A stretch of 64,000 nucleotides of DNA from Tigriopus japonicus (GCA_010645155.1 CM021315.1:3256168-3320167), one strand, 5' to 3'. Shown: positions 21,927 through 34,494, counted from the stretch's first letter. The notes: a model not told the origin generated them from the letters alone. Numbers and translations are program-made.

Positions 21927-22587
21927 TACTTAAAAAAAATGCAATAAAATCCTGTACCATCTTGAATAATATTTTAGATCTGCAAAATATGTCCAAAAAC
22001 CTTCAAAATCTCCTTTTGGACAAAAACTGGTGTGCTTGCCTCAGGAAAGGATGAAAAGTTTTCGTCCCTAACTTTCAGAACAATGTTCCATAGACACAGG
22101 CTGACGAAGAATATAAATGATACTTCAACGAAAGCGGGATTAAAGAACACTCTCGATAGAGAGCTGTTTTACTTTTGACCAAGATGATACCTCTCGGTTA
22201 AAAAAAAACATTATCACTTAAACACTTCTTATATTAAGGGTAGATTGCACTGCACAGAGTTGGGCAGAAGTATTGGCATAAACTTTAAGGACACATTGCG
22301 GCATCAAGATTTATTTCTTTGAATTGAAATATCTCGCTTTTTCTCGCACATTTAAAGTCACATGAACTCTCTTCTTTACCTCTTTTGTCAGCAATCACTT
22401 TTTTGTAAAACGAAAAAATGAAGTGCAATTCCAGTTCAAATTTCTCACTGTTTCTTCCATTCCCTATCTTGATGTCTTAACTTTTGTGCCAATACTTCTT
22501 CCCTGCCTGTATTATAAATCGGAGATTTTGCCACTCCAAACATCAAAGCCGTGACCCGAAGTTGCTGTCATAAAAAGAGGATCGAAG

Positions 22588-22881
22588 TACAGTTCTATAT
22601 AGACAGAAATGTCACTCCAGTTAGGTCAGTGGAGATTTTTTTTGAGCTCATTTCGGCAGTCCGGCATCAGGGGTTCCAGGTAATTTGATTCTTTATGCAT
22701 TGCTCTAGTTCGAGCATAGGAGTTGAGAGAGCAATTCCCCCACTGACTCCCTGAAATCGCAAATTCCAGTTTGAATCACGTAACTACCTGTGCTCAATGT
22801 CCAATCCCATCGCACACACAGTGCAAGCTTGTTGAATCACGAACAATTTGGGAGTGACATTTCTGTGTATATAGAACTGTA
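22588..22881. mobile_element. hAT-like MITE, TACAGTTCTA family, copy 1, perfect 8-bp TSD
   Basis: Ends TACAGTTCTATATAGACAGA and (inverted) TACAGTTCTATATACACAGA. GATCGAAG flanks both sides exactly (22580-22587, 22882-22889). 294 bp. Inner TIR continues into AAATGTCACTCC. Confidence 0.9.
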
Positions 22882-22914
22882 GATCGAAGCATCTTTATTG
22901 TAGAACGGGGAACA

Positions 22915-23014
22915 GAGGCTAGTTTTTTAGACGCAAAAGATCGATCTCAAGATCGTACTGTAATACTATAAGTCCGATCTTGAGATCGATCTTTGCGTCT
23001 AAAAAACTAGCCTC
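22915..23014. repeat. 100-bp near-perfect palindrome, copy 1
   Basis: GAGGCTAGTTTTTTAGACGC pairs with the complementary right arm; AGATCGATCTCAAGATCG continues the stem to a loop of roughly 15-20 bases. No target duplication. A second copy of identical length lies at 57064-57163. Confidence 0.92.
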
Positions 23015-23134
23015 AGGTGTGTTTTGTTTTTCTCTGTTTGGCACCTTCGTAAGAAAATTTTTCGCCTGTTTTGGGGCTTTGCCTCGTTTGAATTTTTTAG
23101 CTATTAGGCCACAATTTAACGCACCTAATTCAAA

Positions 23135-23470
23135 AAGGGAGATAACGGACCTTTAACGAATAGCTGACTGGGCGGTCACAGTATTTAAGACTGGGAGTTC
23201 ATTGTACTAATATAGCTCCCAAAATTGAGCCTTGACACAAAAGTTTGATGACACATTTTCGAACTTCTTAGTCAATACTGGACACGCAAAAGCAGAAATT
23301 TTGTGTCACGAAGCTCAAAGGTTGCACGTTTTTTCTATTTCACTAGTTGCGCTTACAGGACTCTTATGTCAGATTAACGGGCCTCGAGAATATACTTGCC
23401 ACAGCTGTTGTGTTTCAAACACAATTGCTTTGGTGAATATGATAGTTAATTTGTTAGCTCAATTATTTTA
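23135..23470 (+). repeat. Dispersed repeat, shared with 34495-34740
   Basis: Blocks such as GACCTTTAACGA, GACTGGG(C/A)GGTCACAGTA and AAGCTCAAAGGTTGCACGT recur in the same order at 34.5 kb. No terminal repeats found, so the class is unknown. Confidence 0.6.
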
Positions 23471-25536
23471 GTTGCAGATAAAGAGGATAAGAACTACAGT
23501 TGGCAAAAAATGCAGAGAGAGTAAAAACGTAACTATCGTTTATCTGACTTGGTTTTTGTAGACTCTTGCTTTTCGAATTCAGCGCGTTAACATGCGACCT
23601 AATAAATCTAGGAAATTTAAGTATGTACGTGATAAAACTTTCTTATGAATTGATAACCTTTAACCAAAAATTTGAAACATTTTTTTCTGCATATCGCCAT
23701 CTTGTGATTGCAAAAACTAAGCTTAAAAAGACTTGCGGTTAAAAACAATTGGCCATCACATCAGTTTTGATTAAGTTTTAAAAACCTGAAAATCACCGCA
23801 ATGAATTACTTTTTAATGCCAAAATCTACTAAGTTACTTCCAAAAATTGAGTTTTGGTTAGAATACCTCAGTTTTTTTCCATTAAAATTGGGGCAGAATT
23901 GAAAAATAAATTTTCCACTACATTTGCAAATTCGGTTTCTATTTAATTATTTAATGCGAATTCAGAAACATTTCTCCATGGAAAAATAGTTTCCCATAAA
24001 AACGAAAGCACATTATTCGCCCTCAGGATTCCTTCAGAATCGAAATATGTTGGCTCACAATATCGAAATTTGATCTCCACAGTCTCTTTGTTTGCGAAGC
24101 TTTTTCATTTGCCTCAAGCATTGAAAACTGTCGGTGAAAGACTCAGATCCAATTCCTCCCAAAACCCAATCGAGTGCTTTGATATTTCAACCGCACGAAT
24201 TCCTTTTCAGGTTTCAATTGATCCTGCCTTTAACTTCCTAAGGTCCAAATCCTGATCTTGAAAGCAGATCCACATAAACAGATTCCCCAAACAACCCCCT
24301 TTCTCGTTTAAGCTATGCCCTTGAATTTGTAAAATGTCAAGCGTCTTGACCTTAAAGACAATGAAGAATGTCGTTAGAACGGATACTTTCTCCTCTACAA
24401 AAAATAATAGATTTCTATAGAATTTCTCATTATAGTGCTGTAGATTATTTCAAGAAATAGTGATGGAATCGGTAGTGGAAGTCGTTTAGCAACAATTGTA
24501 AAACCGCAATGGAATGTTAATGGGAAAGTTCGTTCTTACTTAGCTTAAGTAAACTTCAAGAACACAACTGGACAACGCGAGACCTACAAGGAAATTTTTT
24601 TTCACAGCTGCTGTAATGATTATTGACAGTTATAAAAAAGGGGAGATACTCTATCCTATTGTAGATTTAATACTTCCTTTAAAGCATACTACTGGCTCTT
24701 TTGTGAGGAATCAAAACTTTGGAACCCATTCCTCTCTTGTTATTATTTATACAAATTTAAATTCATTTGCAAACATTGCAAGTCTATAATATAGCTAGAA
24801 TTTCAAGTGCTAAGAAGACATCCCAAGTGATGTGTACTTAATTTGAGATTGCAATCTCACTTAAGAAATCAAGGTTTTACTCGAAGTTAAAATGTTTAGT
24901 TCTTGCTTGTCAAAACTCAGTTTTTCGTTTCATTTTTAAAAGATCGGCAACCAAATCAACATTGAAGTTTTAGAAGAGTCATTATGGTCCATCACTATTG
25001 TTGTTTTTCACTATTCATTTGTTACAAGTCAAATGAAAATGTTAACACTTTAATGGTTTTGATTATATTGGTCCAAAAAGTTTTGTTGAATTCTTTAAGC
25101 ATTTTTTCATCTTCTGGAAAAAAGGCTACTTTTTATTTCGATACAAGCTTAAAACAAGATGTAAATAATATTTTAAGGAAAATAACGTGCCAATAAAAAG
25201 GTTCAACAACAAAAATGAAGGACATGTTTTCAACCGATAAAAAAACAACCCAATTCCTTACGCTCAAAAAGTGACAAATCTACAAGGGGAAAAAATCTCA
25301 AAAGCTCGCTTTCGGCCATTTTAAGGTTTGAAAACACTTTTTTGGTTCACAAAAAATTCCTTTCTGCCCCTCTATTTAAAGTGTTTCTGTTTGCAAAACC
25401 GAGGCAAAAACCTAAGTAGTAGCTTACAAACCATCACTGTTTACAAAACACTAAAAGATTACTGGTAAAACACTCGAACTTGATATCAAGACTTAATAAT
25501 AATAATAATCAAGAATTAATAATACCTCAAACTTAC

Positions 25537-25700
25537 CTTGATAACAATGATGTTGATGCTTTCCAACGACACTCAAAGTTTTCGAACAAAGTTCGGGGAA
25601 AGCTTCCGAACCGTTCGAAAATCAGGATGGAAGTGAGACCGAAGACAAGAGCGTAATAACGACCTCAAGCAAGGACATGGACAAGAGTGGGCCGATCCAC
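25537..25700 (-). other. Candidate non-coding first exon of ttd14; upstream end not defined
   Basis: A strong donor (CAAG|GTAAGT on the minus strand, intron from 25536) closes a stretch richer in G+C and CpG than its surroundings. It could splice to the acceptor at 20690. The upper end is arbitrary and ownership is inference only. Confidence 0.25.
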
Positions 25701-26725
25701 AAGGATATCCCAAACATTACAGGCCCACTTCCAGAGTCATGTGTCTAGAGGTGGCCCACATTCTCGACGTTTTCCGTCACACACGAGCTTCAGTTTGAAG
25801 TCATGGACGAAGATTTAAGGGCCAAAGAAACGCACAAATTCATTGGGAAGTAAATTGGAAAGCAAGTAAATCGCTTGACCGCGTTTGTGAATGGATCCAC
25901 AAATGTCTCAGCGCTTCCGATTAGGTGTTGTTGTGGCTCCAGACAAAGAAAGTAACTCGAAGCATTCATTAAGTGAAGAGAGTATGTATGACTTCCTTTT
26001 CAGAAACTGGAAACTTCTTGAGTTGAGACCACAACTAAACAAGATTGTATAACGGGTTCAGGTTGACCACGAGATTTTTCAAGAAAAACGTTTGTTTTCT
26101 GTTTTTTAGGTGGAAGCCACTGATGAAGCCGGCCAAATTGATTTATTTCCGGACTTTGATTAAGCAAACACATTTTGCGACAAGTGCCTATTCTTTCTTT
26201 TGAAGCCTTACCACATTACAAGAATGACGTCGGAAATGCGCTTTTGCAATGAATGTCAGAGCAAATTTAACCAACAACAGAAACTAAAAATATTACAACA
26301 AAGAAATGCGTTTCCTGTTAAAACATGCTCCAGGAAGAGCAACCCGTACAATAGTCTTTTATCAACATTTGCCATATTTCTGAACTCCAAGAAAAGGCTT
26401 GGTAAGAAGTACTATTTTTGAGTTAGTATCAAACCTTCATTTTATATGCATCAAAAGCATCTTTTAGCTTAGATTCGAAATATCAACTTATTCTGCCTAT
26501 TTATACCTTACATAGGATTATCCATTCGGAAACCGTTTACAGTACGTTCTTTTTTTCATGTTTTGATAAGTATTTTGAACTTGGCCTATCAACAAGATAT
26601 AACCAACGAACAAAAAATATCACATACTAAGGTACAAAAGCGCCACTCACGAAAACCTTCAAAAGCAAAATCAACTTCTTCAATGCCTACAACCATGGGA
26701 CTTTGATCCATTCAACAATTTGAAT

Positions 26726-26820
26726 ATGCCCGCATGGGTTGTACTTTACAAGGATGGTTTACCCACAATCAGGACAACAGTTTCCACCAAGAGACATCCC
26801 AAATCCCAGATTAGTGACGG
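26726..26820 (+). other. Orphan candidate exon with strong donor
   Basis: ATG at 26726-26728 opens 31 codons plus two bases (MPAWVVLYKDGLPTIRTTVS...) running into GTAAGTG at 26821. No homology recognised and no partner exon found, so this may be chance. Confidence 0.15.
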
Positions 26821-27169
26821 GTAAGTGTACTACAGTATCAGACATGCCATACAATCGGAAACGAGGTCAACCCAAACACATTACACGAAGCTTAACGCGA
26901 TCCCACTTCGACTACTTATTGTACGAACATCGTTTTAGAGATAATGGTCTATTGAAGGTTTACATCCATGGGAACAGTAGGAGGACTTGAGCTAAGATCA
27001 AACCCAAATATACGCCAATCGTCACTAATGCTCGATTCAGCGAGCAAGGCTGTCTTTCCCCGCGAAGGCAATGACATGGATTCGATCTTCGATGGCCGGA
27101 AACGATGCCGATAAACAAGGATGGGTTAGTCAGACACGTGTTGTGTTTTGTAATTACATGTTCAATGAC

Positions 27170-27667
27170 TAGGGGTGCAGATTTCTTGCAAATAAAACAT
27201 GCCTTTTAAGCCCAAAAATGGCAAATAAATACGTCAAAAATGGCAAATAAACCAAGAAATGGCAAATAAAATGGCAAATAGGCACGAAATTTTACCAAAA
27301 TAAAGCAAAACTGGTCACAAAATTTTGAAAACGAGCATTATATTTCATCAACATAAAAATGGATTGCAAGTGCATGAAGTTTGAAGCAAAAATATTTTTA
27401 TTTCATTGAATAATCAATACATCCCTTAAACAAAACAATTCAGGCAAAATGTTTTTCCAATTTTTGTCCAAAATAGGCTTTTTTGCATTGATTTGCCCAA
27501 CAACGACAAACTTTGCATTTAATTGCCCAAAACCGACAAATTTTGTATTTATTTGCTCAAAAATGGCAAAAAAAATGAAAAATGGCAAATAAACTTCAAA
27601 AGCTAGCAAATAGCAAATAAACATGTTTTTGGGCAAAAAATCTTATTTGCCTGAAATCTGCACCCCA
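27170..27667. mobile_element. hAT-like MITE rich in GGCAAATAAA repeats
   Basis: Ends TAGGGGTGCAGATTTC and (inverted) TGGGGTGCAGATTTCAGG. Flanks TCAATGAC and TCAATGGA agree at 6 of 8. The left arm carries multiple AAATGGCAAATAAA units and the right arm the inverse, so the element folds on itself. Confidence 0.72.
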
Positions 27668-27698
27668 TCAATGGAGTAATTGTCATTTTATTTTAGAA

Positions 27699-27947
27699 CA
27701 GGGGTCGGCAAACACTTTTTGGTCAAGGCCCACCAAATGTGATTGCATGTTGTTAGGGGCCCACGAAACAGATGTTGGTAGGTTCAGGGGCCCACAAATT
27801 AACTATCAAAGAGCTTTGGACCCACGGGTACAGTAAAAGGATGTCTCGTGGTCACACTATTTTGGACTTTCCCCATAGCTCCTGGGCCCCCCAAAGGCCA
27901 CCCTTGGGCCCACATGTGGGCCACGGCCCACCGGTTGCCGACCCCTG
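27699..27947. mobile_element. hAT-like MITE with CAGGGGTCGGCAA ends and perfect TSD TTTTAGAA
   Basis: Left end CAGGGGTCGGCAAACAC, right end CCGGTTGCCGACCCCTG. TTTTAGAA is duplicated exactly at 27691-27698 and 27948-27955. The 249-bp interior is G+C-rich with repeated GGGCCCAC. CAGGGGTCGGCAA-type ends are typical of animal hAT families. Confidence 0.92.
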
Positions 27948-28445
27948 TTTTAGAATAAACTGAACGTGAAGTAAATGTGGGTCTGAGCTTGGAGTATTTG
28001 TAATGATTTTTGAATGGAATGAACGGTATTTATATTACAATTTTTCATATCTAAAATTTCACAATTTTTCCTTCTGATGTCGAAGTCATCGTCCCAATCT
28101 CCTTCATGGAGAAAACTTTTGTACGTGAATGGCAAGGCCTTCACAACGTTTCAAGATTAGTTTTTACCGTCTGTAACTTCTGGAAGAGTCTTCACGGCGT
28201 GAATGCCAACAACATCCCCTCTTCGTGACTCCTGCTCCTTAATCTTTACGAGTATGTAGTTGATGTTAAAATAGCACTTAAAGATAAGAAGCTAATGGTT
28301 ACATGGGCGGCAATTTGAAAAAACCCTAAATTTTTGGCCAAGCTACAGGGCTAACAACCTCAGCTGTGAACGTCGATTATGATTTTCATTAAAATGGAAA
28401 ATACAAAAAGCAGTTAGAATTTGAATGAATTGTTGTTGGTTTCGT

Positions 28446-28645
28446 TTCACAATGAACACCTTCTCTCTTCTTTATCGGGCTCTTTCATTGTTTAATCTTT
28501 TGTCCGTTAGTCTTCGTCGGGAGTATGTAGGAGCTGATTCTCTAACAGCTTTTCAAGCAGGGTTAGATAAGATTTGAAATACTTTACCTGATCAACCCAC
28601 TATTCAAGGCTTGTCCAGATCTGCTAATAGTTACTCGCTTCAAAA
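28446..28645 (+). mobile_element. LINE 3' coding fragment
   Basis: Matches 47200-47395 of the long copy (TCTCTTCTTTATCGGGCTC..., CTTCGTCGGGA(G/A)TATGTAGGAG, CAACCCACTAT). Contains an internal TGA. 5'-truncated. Confidence 0.88.
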
Positions 28646-29116
28646 GAAGTTCTAACTTGATTTAATCGCTTCAAAAATTTGACAGCTTTTTTTAGAAGCA
28701 CACTCCGACTCATTCATTTTCGGAAACTCTCTTTCAACTATTCCGTCCGTTGAGAAAAGGTGTTTTCAGAAGATGACAAAATCGTGTTTTTGTAATTGGT
28801 CATCAAGGTTGTCTAGTGCAGAGAAAACTGTTTGTGAACTGTTCTAAATCCTCAGAGGGTGGCCTTATTTGAAGAAAGAGTCCTTTCTATTGCAGTTTGC
28901 TTCGTTTGTGCGCCTTTTCAGGATCCTCCTTTTCCACAAAGGTCGACAAGAAAGACCCAAGAAACGTCCTATTTGAGAGACAAGTACAAGAAACATTAAA
29001 ACAAAAAAAACATCAGCGAATATTTAACCATCTTTCAAGAAGATTCATTATTTTGGAGCCCTTTTTCAAAGGCAGTCTGAAGTGCCAAATCACGGTGTTA
29101 CTTGCGCTAGATAAGT

Positions 29117-29345
29117 TAATTTCAAATTCCAAAAGCTTTTGAGACCAGTTTAGAGGCGAATGTCATACCCCATATGCTTTTGAATCCTGTTAATTACATT
29201 ACGGTCAAAAAGACGATATCAGGTCATTTAAAGCATGCTCAAAGAACCTTTTTTGGACATTTTCTTAGTTCTCAAATAGTGTTCTGGGTACGGTTACCTA
29301 GATTATTGTCAAATTATATTTAGCCATTAATTTAAATTGATGTAA
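29117..29345. mobile_element. Partial third copy of the Chapaev-like family
   Basis: AAATTCCAAAAGCTTTTGAGACC, then GAATCCTGTTAATTACATTACGGTCAAAAA-like blocks, match the interior of 7629-8191 and 33911-34474 in order. Both termini are missing. Confidence 0.6.
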
Positions 29346-29655
29346 CAGGCCCGCTGTTTTTCTTCGAGAATTCTGAACAATAGAGCAATAAATTTAGATA
29401 TTTGACCCTCCGAAATGTTCGTGAATCACCACGCCCGCACTGTGTGCGGTACTTGCAAGAATTCGGGTTCGAAAAAAATCGGTGGTTCTTGCCTAAGGCA
29501 TAGACCACTTTGTTACTGGACAGTGATGGCAGGGGAAAAAATTGGTATTTTTGCATCCATTTAGAGAATTCATTATGTTTCATAGAAGCTGTGCTATGAC
29601 TGATTGTATTTGATTGAAAGTTTATGAGCTCATCATTTTTCCCTTTAGTCATTTG

Positions 29656-29980
29656 TAGTGATGAACCGAAGGGGTTCTCAAACGAAAACAAAAAGTTCGG
29701 CCGAAAGAAGGCTTAACCGAAACCGAAAGCAGCTGACTAACAAATTATTTTCATGCAAAATTCACCATAAAAATTCAAATTGCTCCTGTATTTAAAGTTG
29801 CCAAATCGCGACTTTAATAAGCCGGAAATCTAAACTTTTGGGAGTTTTTCGACCAAAATAACCTTAGATTTTGATGTCAAACTCTATTCGTCATAGTGCG
29901 TAGTATCTGCTTTTGGTTCCGGTAGGCATAACTGAAACCGAAACCGACATTTTGGCCGGAAGCACTTTCGGGCCATCACT
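29656..29980. mobile_element. hAT-like MITE, GTGATGG/CCGAAAG family, best copy
   Basis: Left end TAGTGATGAACCGAAGG, right end (inverted) CAGTGATGGCCCGAAAG. Flanks GTCATTTG and CTCATCTG agree at 6 of 8 bases. 325 bp. Rich in CCGAAACCGAAA. Confidence 0.75.
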
Positions 29981-30250
29981 GCTCATCTGACTACCTGATA
30001 TATTAAGAATGGCTCAACAAAAAATACACTTCTGAATTCCACCTAAGGACTTGTCACTACACTAAAAATTCAGCAGAATAATTACTTACTTAAGACATCA
30101 GTTTATTTTTATACAATGACACAATGGAAGTCGTAATTTTGTAATTTGTCCTGAAGAAAGCAATTATCCTTGGCCAGTTTCAACATATCAAATACCATAA
30201 GATGTGTTCCTTTTATAAATGCTAGTTATCATAAGTGCACTAGATGGCAC

Positions 30251-30543
30251 TACAGTTCTAAATGGACAGAAATGTCACTTCAGTTAGGTCAGTGGAGGTT
30301 TGTTTTGAGCTCATTTCAGCAGTCCAGCAGCAAGGGGGCCAGGTGACTTGATTCTTATGCATTGCTCTAGTTCGAGCATAGCAGTTGAAAAGCAATTCCG
30401 CCACCGGCTCCCTGAAATCGCAAATTCCAGTTTTGAATCACGCAACTAGTTGTGCTCAATGTCCAATCCCATTGCACACACATTGCAAGCTTGTTGAATC
30501 ACGAACAATTTGGGAGTGACATTTCTGTGTATATAGAACTGTA
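30251..30543. mobile_element. hAT-like MITE, TACAGTTCTA family, copy 2, perfect 8-bp TSD
   Basis: About 85-90 percent similar by eye to 22588-22881 throughout. GATGGCAC is duplicated exactly at 30243-30250 and 30544-30551. Confidence 0.9.
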
Positions 30544-30899
30544 GATGGCACTACTGTGCAGAAATTTTCAATGTTAATGTTGTTTACTTGAAAAAATGTA
30601 TTGAATACTCATAATCATCATTTAAATATTCTCAACCAACATTGCACTCTCCATTTAAGTTAGTTCTAATTTGCTAGTTGTTCAAAAAATGTATCACTGT
30701 TCTTTTGATGTTCTTGCAAACGGGATCAAACTCACATATTCTATTGACTAGCTCTTATTTGATCCATAGTGGAACGAAAAACCTTTATTTAAAACCGAGA
30801 ACGTAAAGCCTTTATATATAAGGGCCACAAAATGCTTAACATTGCGAAGCGAATTCACTAGCGAATATCCTCAAAATTAATTCGATTTATTCCTTTCAA

Positions 30900-31440
30900 A
30901 AAGCTCCTTGGACGACAATCCGGAAGTGATCTACATACGTGGCAAATTTGCTCAACATGTTCCAGAATTCGTTTAAAGAGCTCTGAATGGCCTCAATTTT
31001 GAGCGGAAGGTGAACGAACAAAGCAAGGGCTTTTCAAACCATTCTTGAGTCTCTCTGGGATTTTGCAAAGCTACTGCATCCATATTCTTTGCCTTGTGCG
31101 TAAGTCTCACAAGCCATTGACAACTCACGCAACACTTTTCTTGAATGGCCCATGCTGCGAAGAATGTCTTGAACTCTTCGTGAAAGCTCAAACCTCACGT
31201 TTATTGGGATCACGCGGCACGAGATCTTGACGAGAAGCCAACTCATTCAGAGCTCATGCGCCAAATTGTGGCTCGCGAGGTCTAATGCAGACATCTGAAG
31301 TCTACTTCTCGGTTCATGGGACGTCCTGGGCACAATAGGGGCCATAAAACTGCTTGGGACAGTTCAAAATCGTCTGTGGGATGAAATATCTCTTGTCTGG
31401 AAGTTCCATTACATGGGTATCCCTCAAATCAATTTCATGA
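30900..31440 (-). pseudogene. Decayed coding sequence, family not recognised
   Basis: On the minus strand, plausible protein segments follow one another in shifting frames. The order is LHEIDLRDTHVMELPDKR...NCPKQFYGPYC (from about 31440), ALDLASHNLAHEL, NELASRQDLVPRDPNKREV, LSRRVQDILRSMGHSRKVLR and CETYAQGKEYGCSSFAKSQR, then SLNEFWNMLSKFATYVDHF. The segment is richer in G+C than its flanks, and each segment has balanced amino-acid composition. The helical middle part recalls coiled-coil/BAR-type proteins, but I cannot name a family. It could be a processed pseudogene, a dead transposon ORF, or exons I failed to splice. Confidence 0.4.
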
Positions 31441-33910
31441 AGTAAGCATGGATGCAATTTAGAATCAAAAGTTTCGTTTTATTTTCGTGATTAAAAACGG
31501 GGCAGATACATGCAATTGTTCAGATAAAATACATCATAACTTGTACCTTTGTACACAAAAGAACTATGTATATTCAGATAAACGCAAAATATTGTAATAA
31601 TAATATTGGAAAAATTTTGCCCAATCTAAAAATTGATGCGCCGTTAAACTTCAGGATGCGCGAAATGATTCAATTTATTCTTGTTTTTAAAGACCTTGCG
31701 AAACCTTTATTTTGCGTCTGCTTTGCAATGTACTTTGAAATCGCAAAAGTTTTGAAAGAAGGTCGAAAGCAATTGTTCAATATCAATCAGAAATCCTAGT
31801 TCTCATGATAACCGACCGAGTCCTTGTTGAACGGGGTGTTAAAGTCACTAACTCTTGTTTTTTCCACAAGTGCAGGAAAATGTATAGGATTTCTTTTGTT
31901 TTAAGATGTTTGAAACAAAGATTTAAAAATAGTCCTAATCATAAAATGCAATAAACCGTCTGAAGCACTATAACAACCTAATAAAAAGGACATTGAAATT
32001 TCAAGTGAGTACATATGGTAAAAAAGGATCATAACATTGTCGTTGGACAGGTGTTTTTTGTTTCTTTTTGAAGAACCAGAATCCCAGATATGACCAGACT
32101 CAAAATTGACCTTTTTACCGCAAGAATAACTTCGAGTTTTACCGTTCTCCACTAAAAAACGGAAGACAGCTAACAACAACTACAGTAATTTGGGGATCAT
32201 CAATTGTAAAGTGTGAACAATGTTTCTCTGTTTTGATTTCAATTGGATAAGCACAGTGAGAAAAAAGATTGTTGATTTTGTGCTCTGTAGTGTTGCCCTG
32301 CCCTTGTCTGGTGATTCTGTTCTTTACTGTTCTGCCCTCGATCAAATATTTCAAATGGTCAGTTGCTCCGCAACAAACTCTCGAGAATGAGATGCGAGCG
32401 TAGAATTTTAGTGAAGCAATGAGACACCAGAGGCCACGACGGTGCTATGGAGTAGACAAACAGGCACAGCTGATGTTTACTGAGCTTTCCTTATTGTCCC
32501 AATCGGAAAACATAACATCAAGCTTGAAAAATCAGTTTTCGTAGAGCAGCTCAAACCCTGTACTGATGTGCTTCGAGTTGGATTTTTGGCATAGTTTTGC
32601 CATATTGGTCGTTTCGGGTTAAAAAGCTTACGACAACTTGACTTCTCAAAAAGCAAGAGATATAATCTCCCAATAATGTATGGCAGCACTGCCAACTCTA
32701 AGTCCATCAGCAAATCTATGAACGAACTCGTACTCGATTTTGGTTCGAGTGTTACCATATTTGTCCTTGTTTAGGCCTTTGGTCAAAAAGTTTAATACAA
32801 CGTGCCTTTTTGAAAAGTAATTAAACTTCGAGTTAAAAATGGCAACACTCCCAACACGAAACACATCACAAGGGCCAGGAAAAATATTTGCAAAAAGTGA
32901 CAAAATATTCAATATATATTTTCTTCAAAAGGCAAAATTTTGGGAAAAAAGCCTGCTATTTAGAAAAAATGTTCGACAAGGCCAATATTTGGTATTTATG
33001 TATGTGTGCACCGATTTTCTAAATTTGTTTCTGGTGAATTTGATGCATTTTGCCGTTTTTGGAGGCATACTTGAATGTTATTGATTCAAAAAAATAATTT
33101 TCAATTTGCCTCAATAGATGGCGCAATATTTTTCGTGGATGAAAATAGTTTTGGTTGTTAATGTCAAATTTCAGGGCAAATGCCATTCTGTAGAGGTTTT
33201 TGTACTTTGGGTTCATTTTTGGGAAGCCCTATTGAGCAATGGCTGTTCATCTATTTTCCTCAATTTTGCCTGAAATATTTTTCTGACTCAAATATTCAAG
33301 AACATTATTTTTTTCCTTGAAAAAGCCAAAATATTTATAAAATTGAGGAAAACGGAAAAATATTTCTAAAATATTTTACATTAAAAAAATATTTCCGGGC
33401 CTTGCACATCACTATTGACCTGTCCCTCAATCAGCTAATACAAAGTCAATTCAACCAAAGTGCAAGCCATTTCACATTCTCAAAGCAATTTATTGCAAGA
33501 GTCACAGTTGCGCCAACGAAGCTTTTCATCAATCACTATTATCAGTCAGTTAATTTGAGATGGATAACGGAAAGCTCAATAAAGTTGAACACTTAATACA
33601 CCAAAGGCCATGTGAACTTGACACTTACAGCCAAATTAGTAGCATCCTCAAGGGTGGTTTTTGAGGGAATGGATATTCTTTGAAACTGATCAATCTATAT
33701 TTTTGAGAAATACCACGCTCTTCATTCTTTTAGGATTTCCTATGAGCTGAGATTTCCTTGGATTGATTCATTCACAGAAACGGCAACACCATATGGTTCG
33801 CTTATTCAAGCAGAAAAAAGAGCAATGAGGTGTTTCTGACTTCATTGTGGGGAAAGTTGATCAAGCCAGTAACCTTGAACTTTAGCGTCTACTGGTTCAT
33901 CATATTTGGG

Positions 33911-34474
33911 CACGGTGTGTCTTTGAGCTCAAGAAGTCATTTTCAAATTCCAAAAACGTTTGAGACCTCTTTTTCTTTTGAGGTGTTAATGCAATACTGC
34001 ATATGAATTTGAATTCTGCTAATTAGGTCACGGGCAAAAATACGTTATAAGGTCACTTAAAACATGCTTAAAGAAAACTGTTTGAATATTTTCTTCAATC
34101 CAATCCTCAAGTCGTATGGGTGTGTCTACCTAAAATATTTTCGAAATAAACTTTGCCATTTGTCTAAATTGATGTAATGAACCTCTTCTTTGGTCCTTTA
34201 AGAATGCCAATCAAAAAGGCCGTTGAAAATAGAGCGAAATAGATTTCCAAAGTATTTGAGAACAACACTGCTCTTACAACATGTAAGACTTTAGTAAAAG
34301 TAATTTTTTAAATGTTTATTTTTAAGTGCGTTTTAAGTAACATAACAGTGTTTTTGCCCATGACCTATTTAACCGAAATCAAATAAATGTTTTGCAATGC
34401 AGTCACATCTCATAAGTGGTCCCAAAAGTTTTTGGAATTTAAAAGTGACTTCCATAGCTCAAAAGCACACCTTG
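33911..34474. mobile_element. Chapaev/CMC-like MITE, copy 2, TSD TGGG
   Basis: Ends CACGGTGTGTCTTTGAG and CACACCTTG. TGGG flanks at 33907-33910 and 34475-34478. Interior matches 7629-8191 in the opposite orientation, including AATGCCAATCAAAAAGGCCG. 564 bp against 563 bp. Confidence 0.82.
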
Positions 34475-34494
34475 TGGGACCAGTAATCAGGGAT

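Noticed and set aside
29332..29691. 119-codon minus-strand open frame
   Set aside because: Runs across the end of the hAT-like element at 29656 and a Chapaev-like fragment, so it is a chance frame through repeats.
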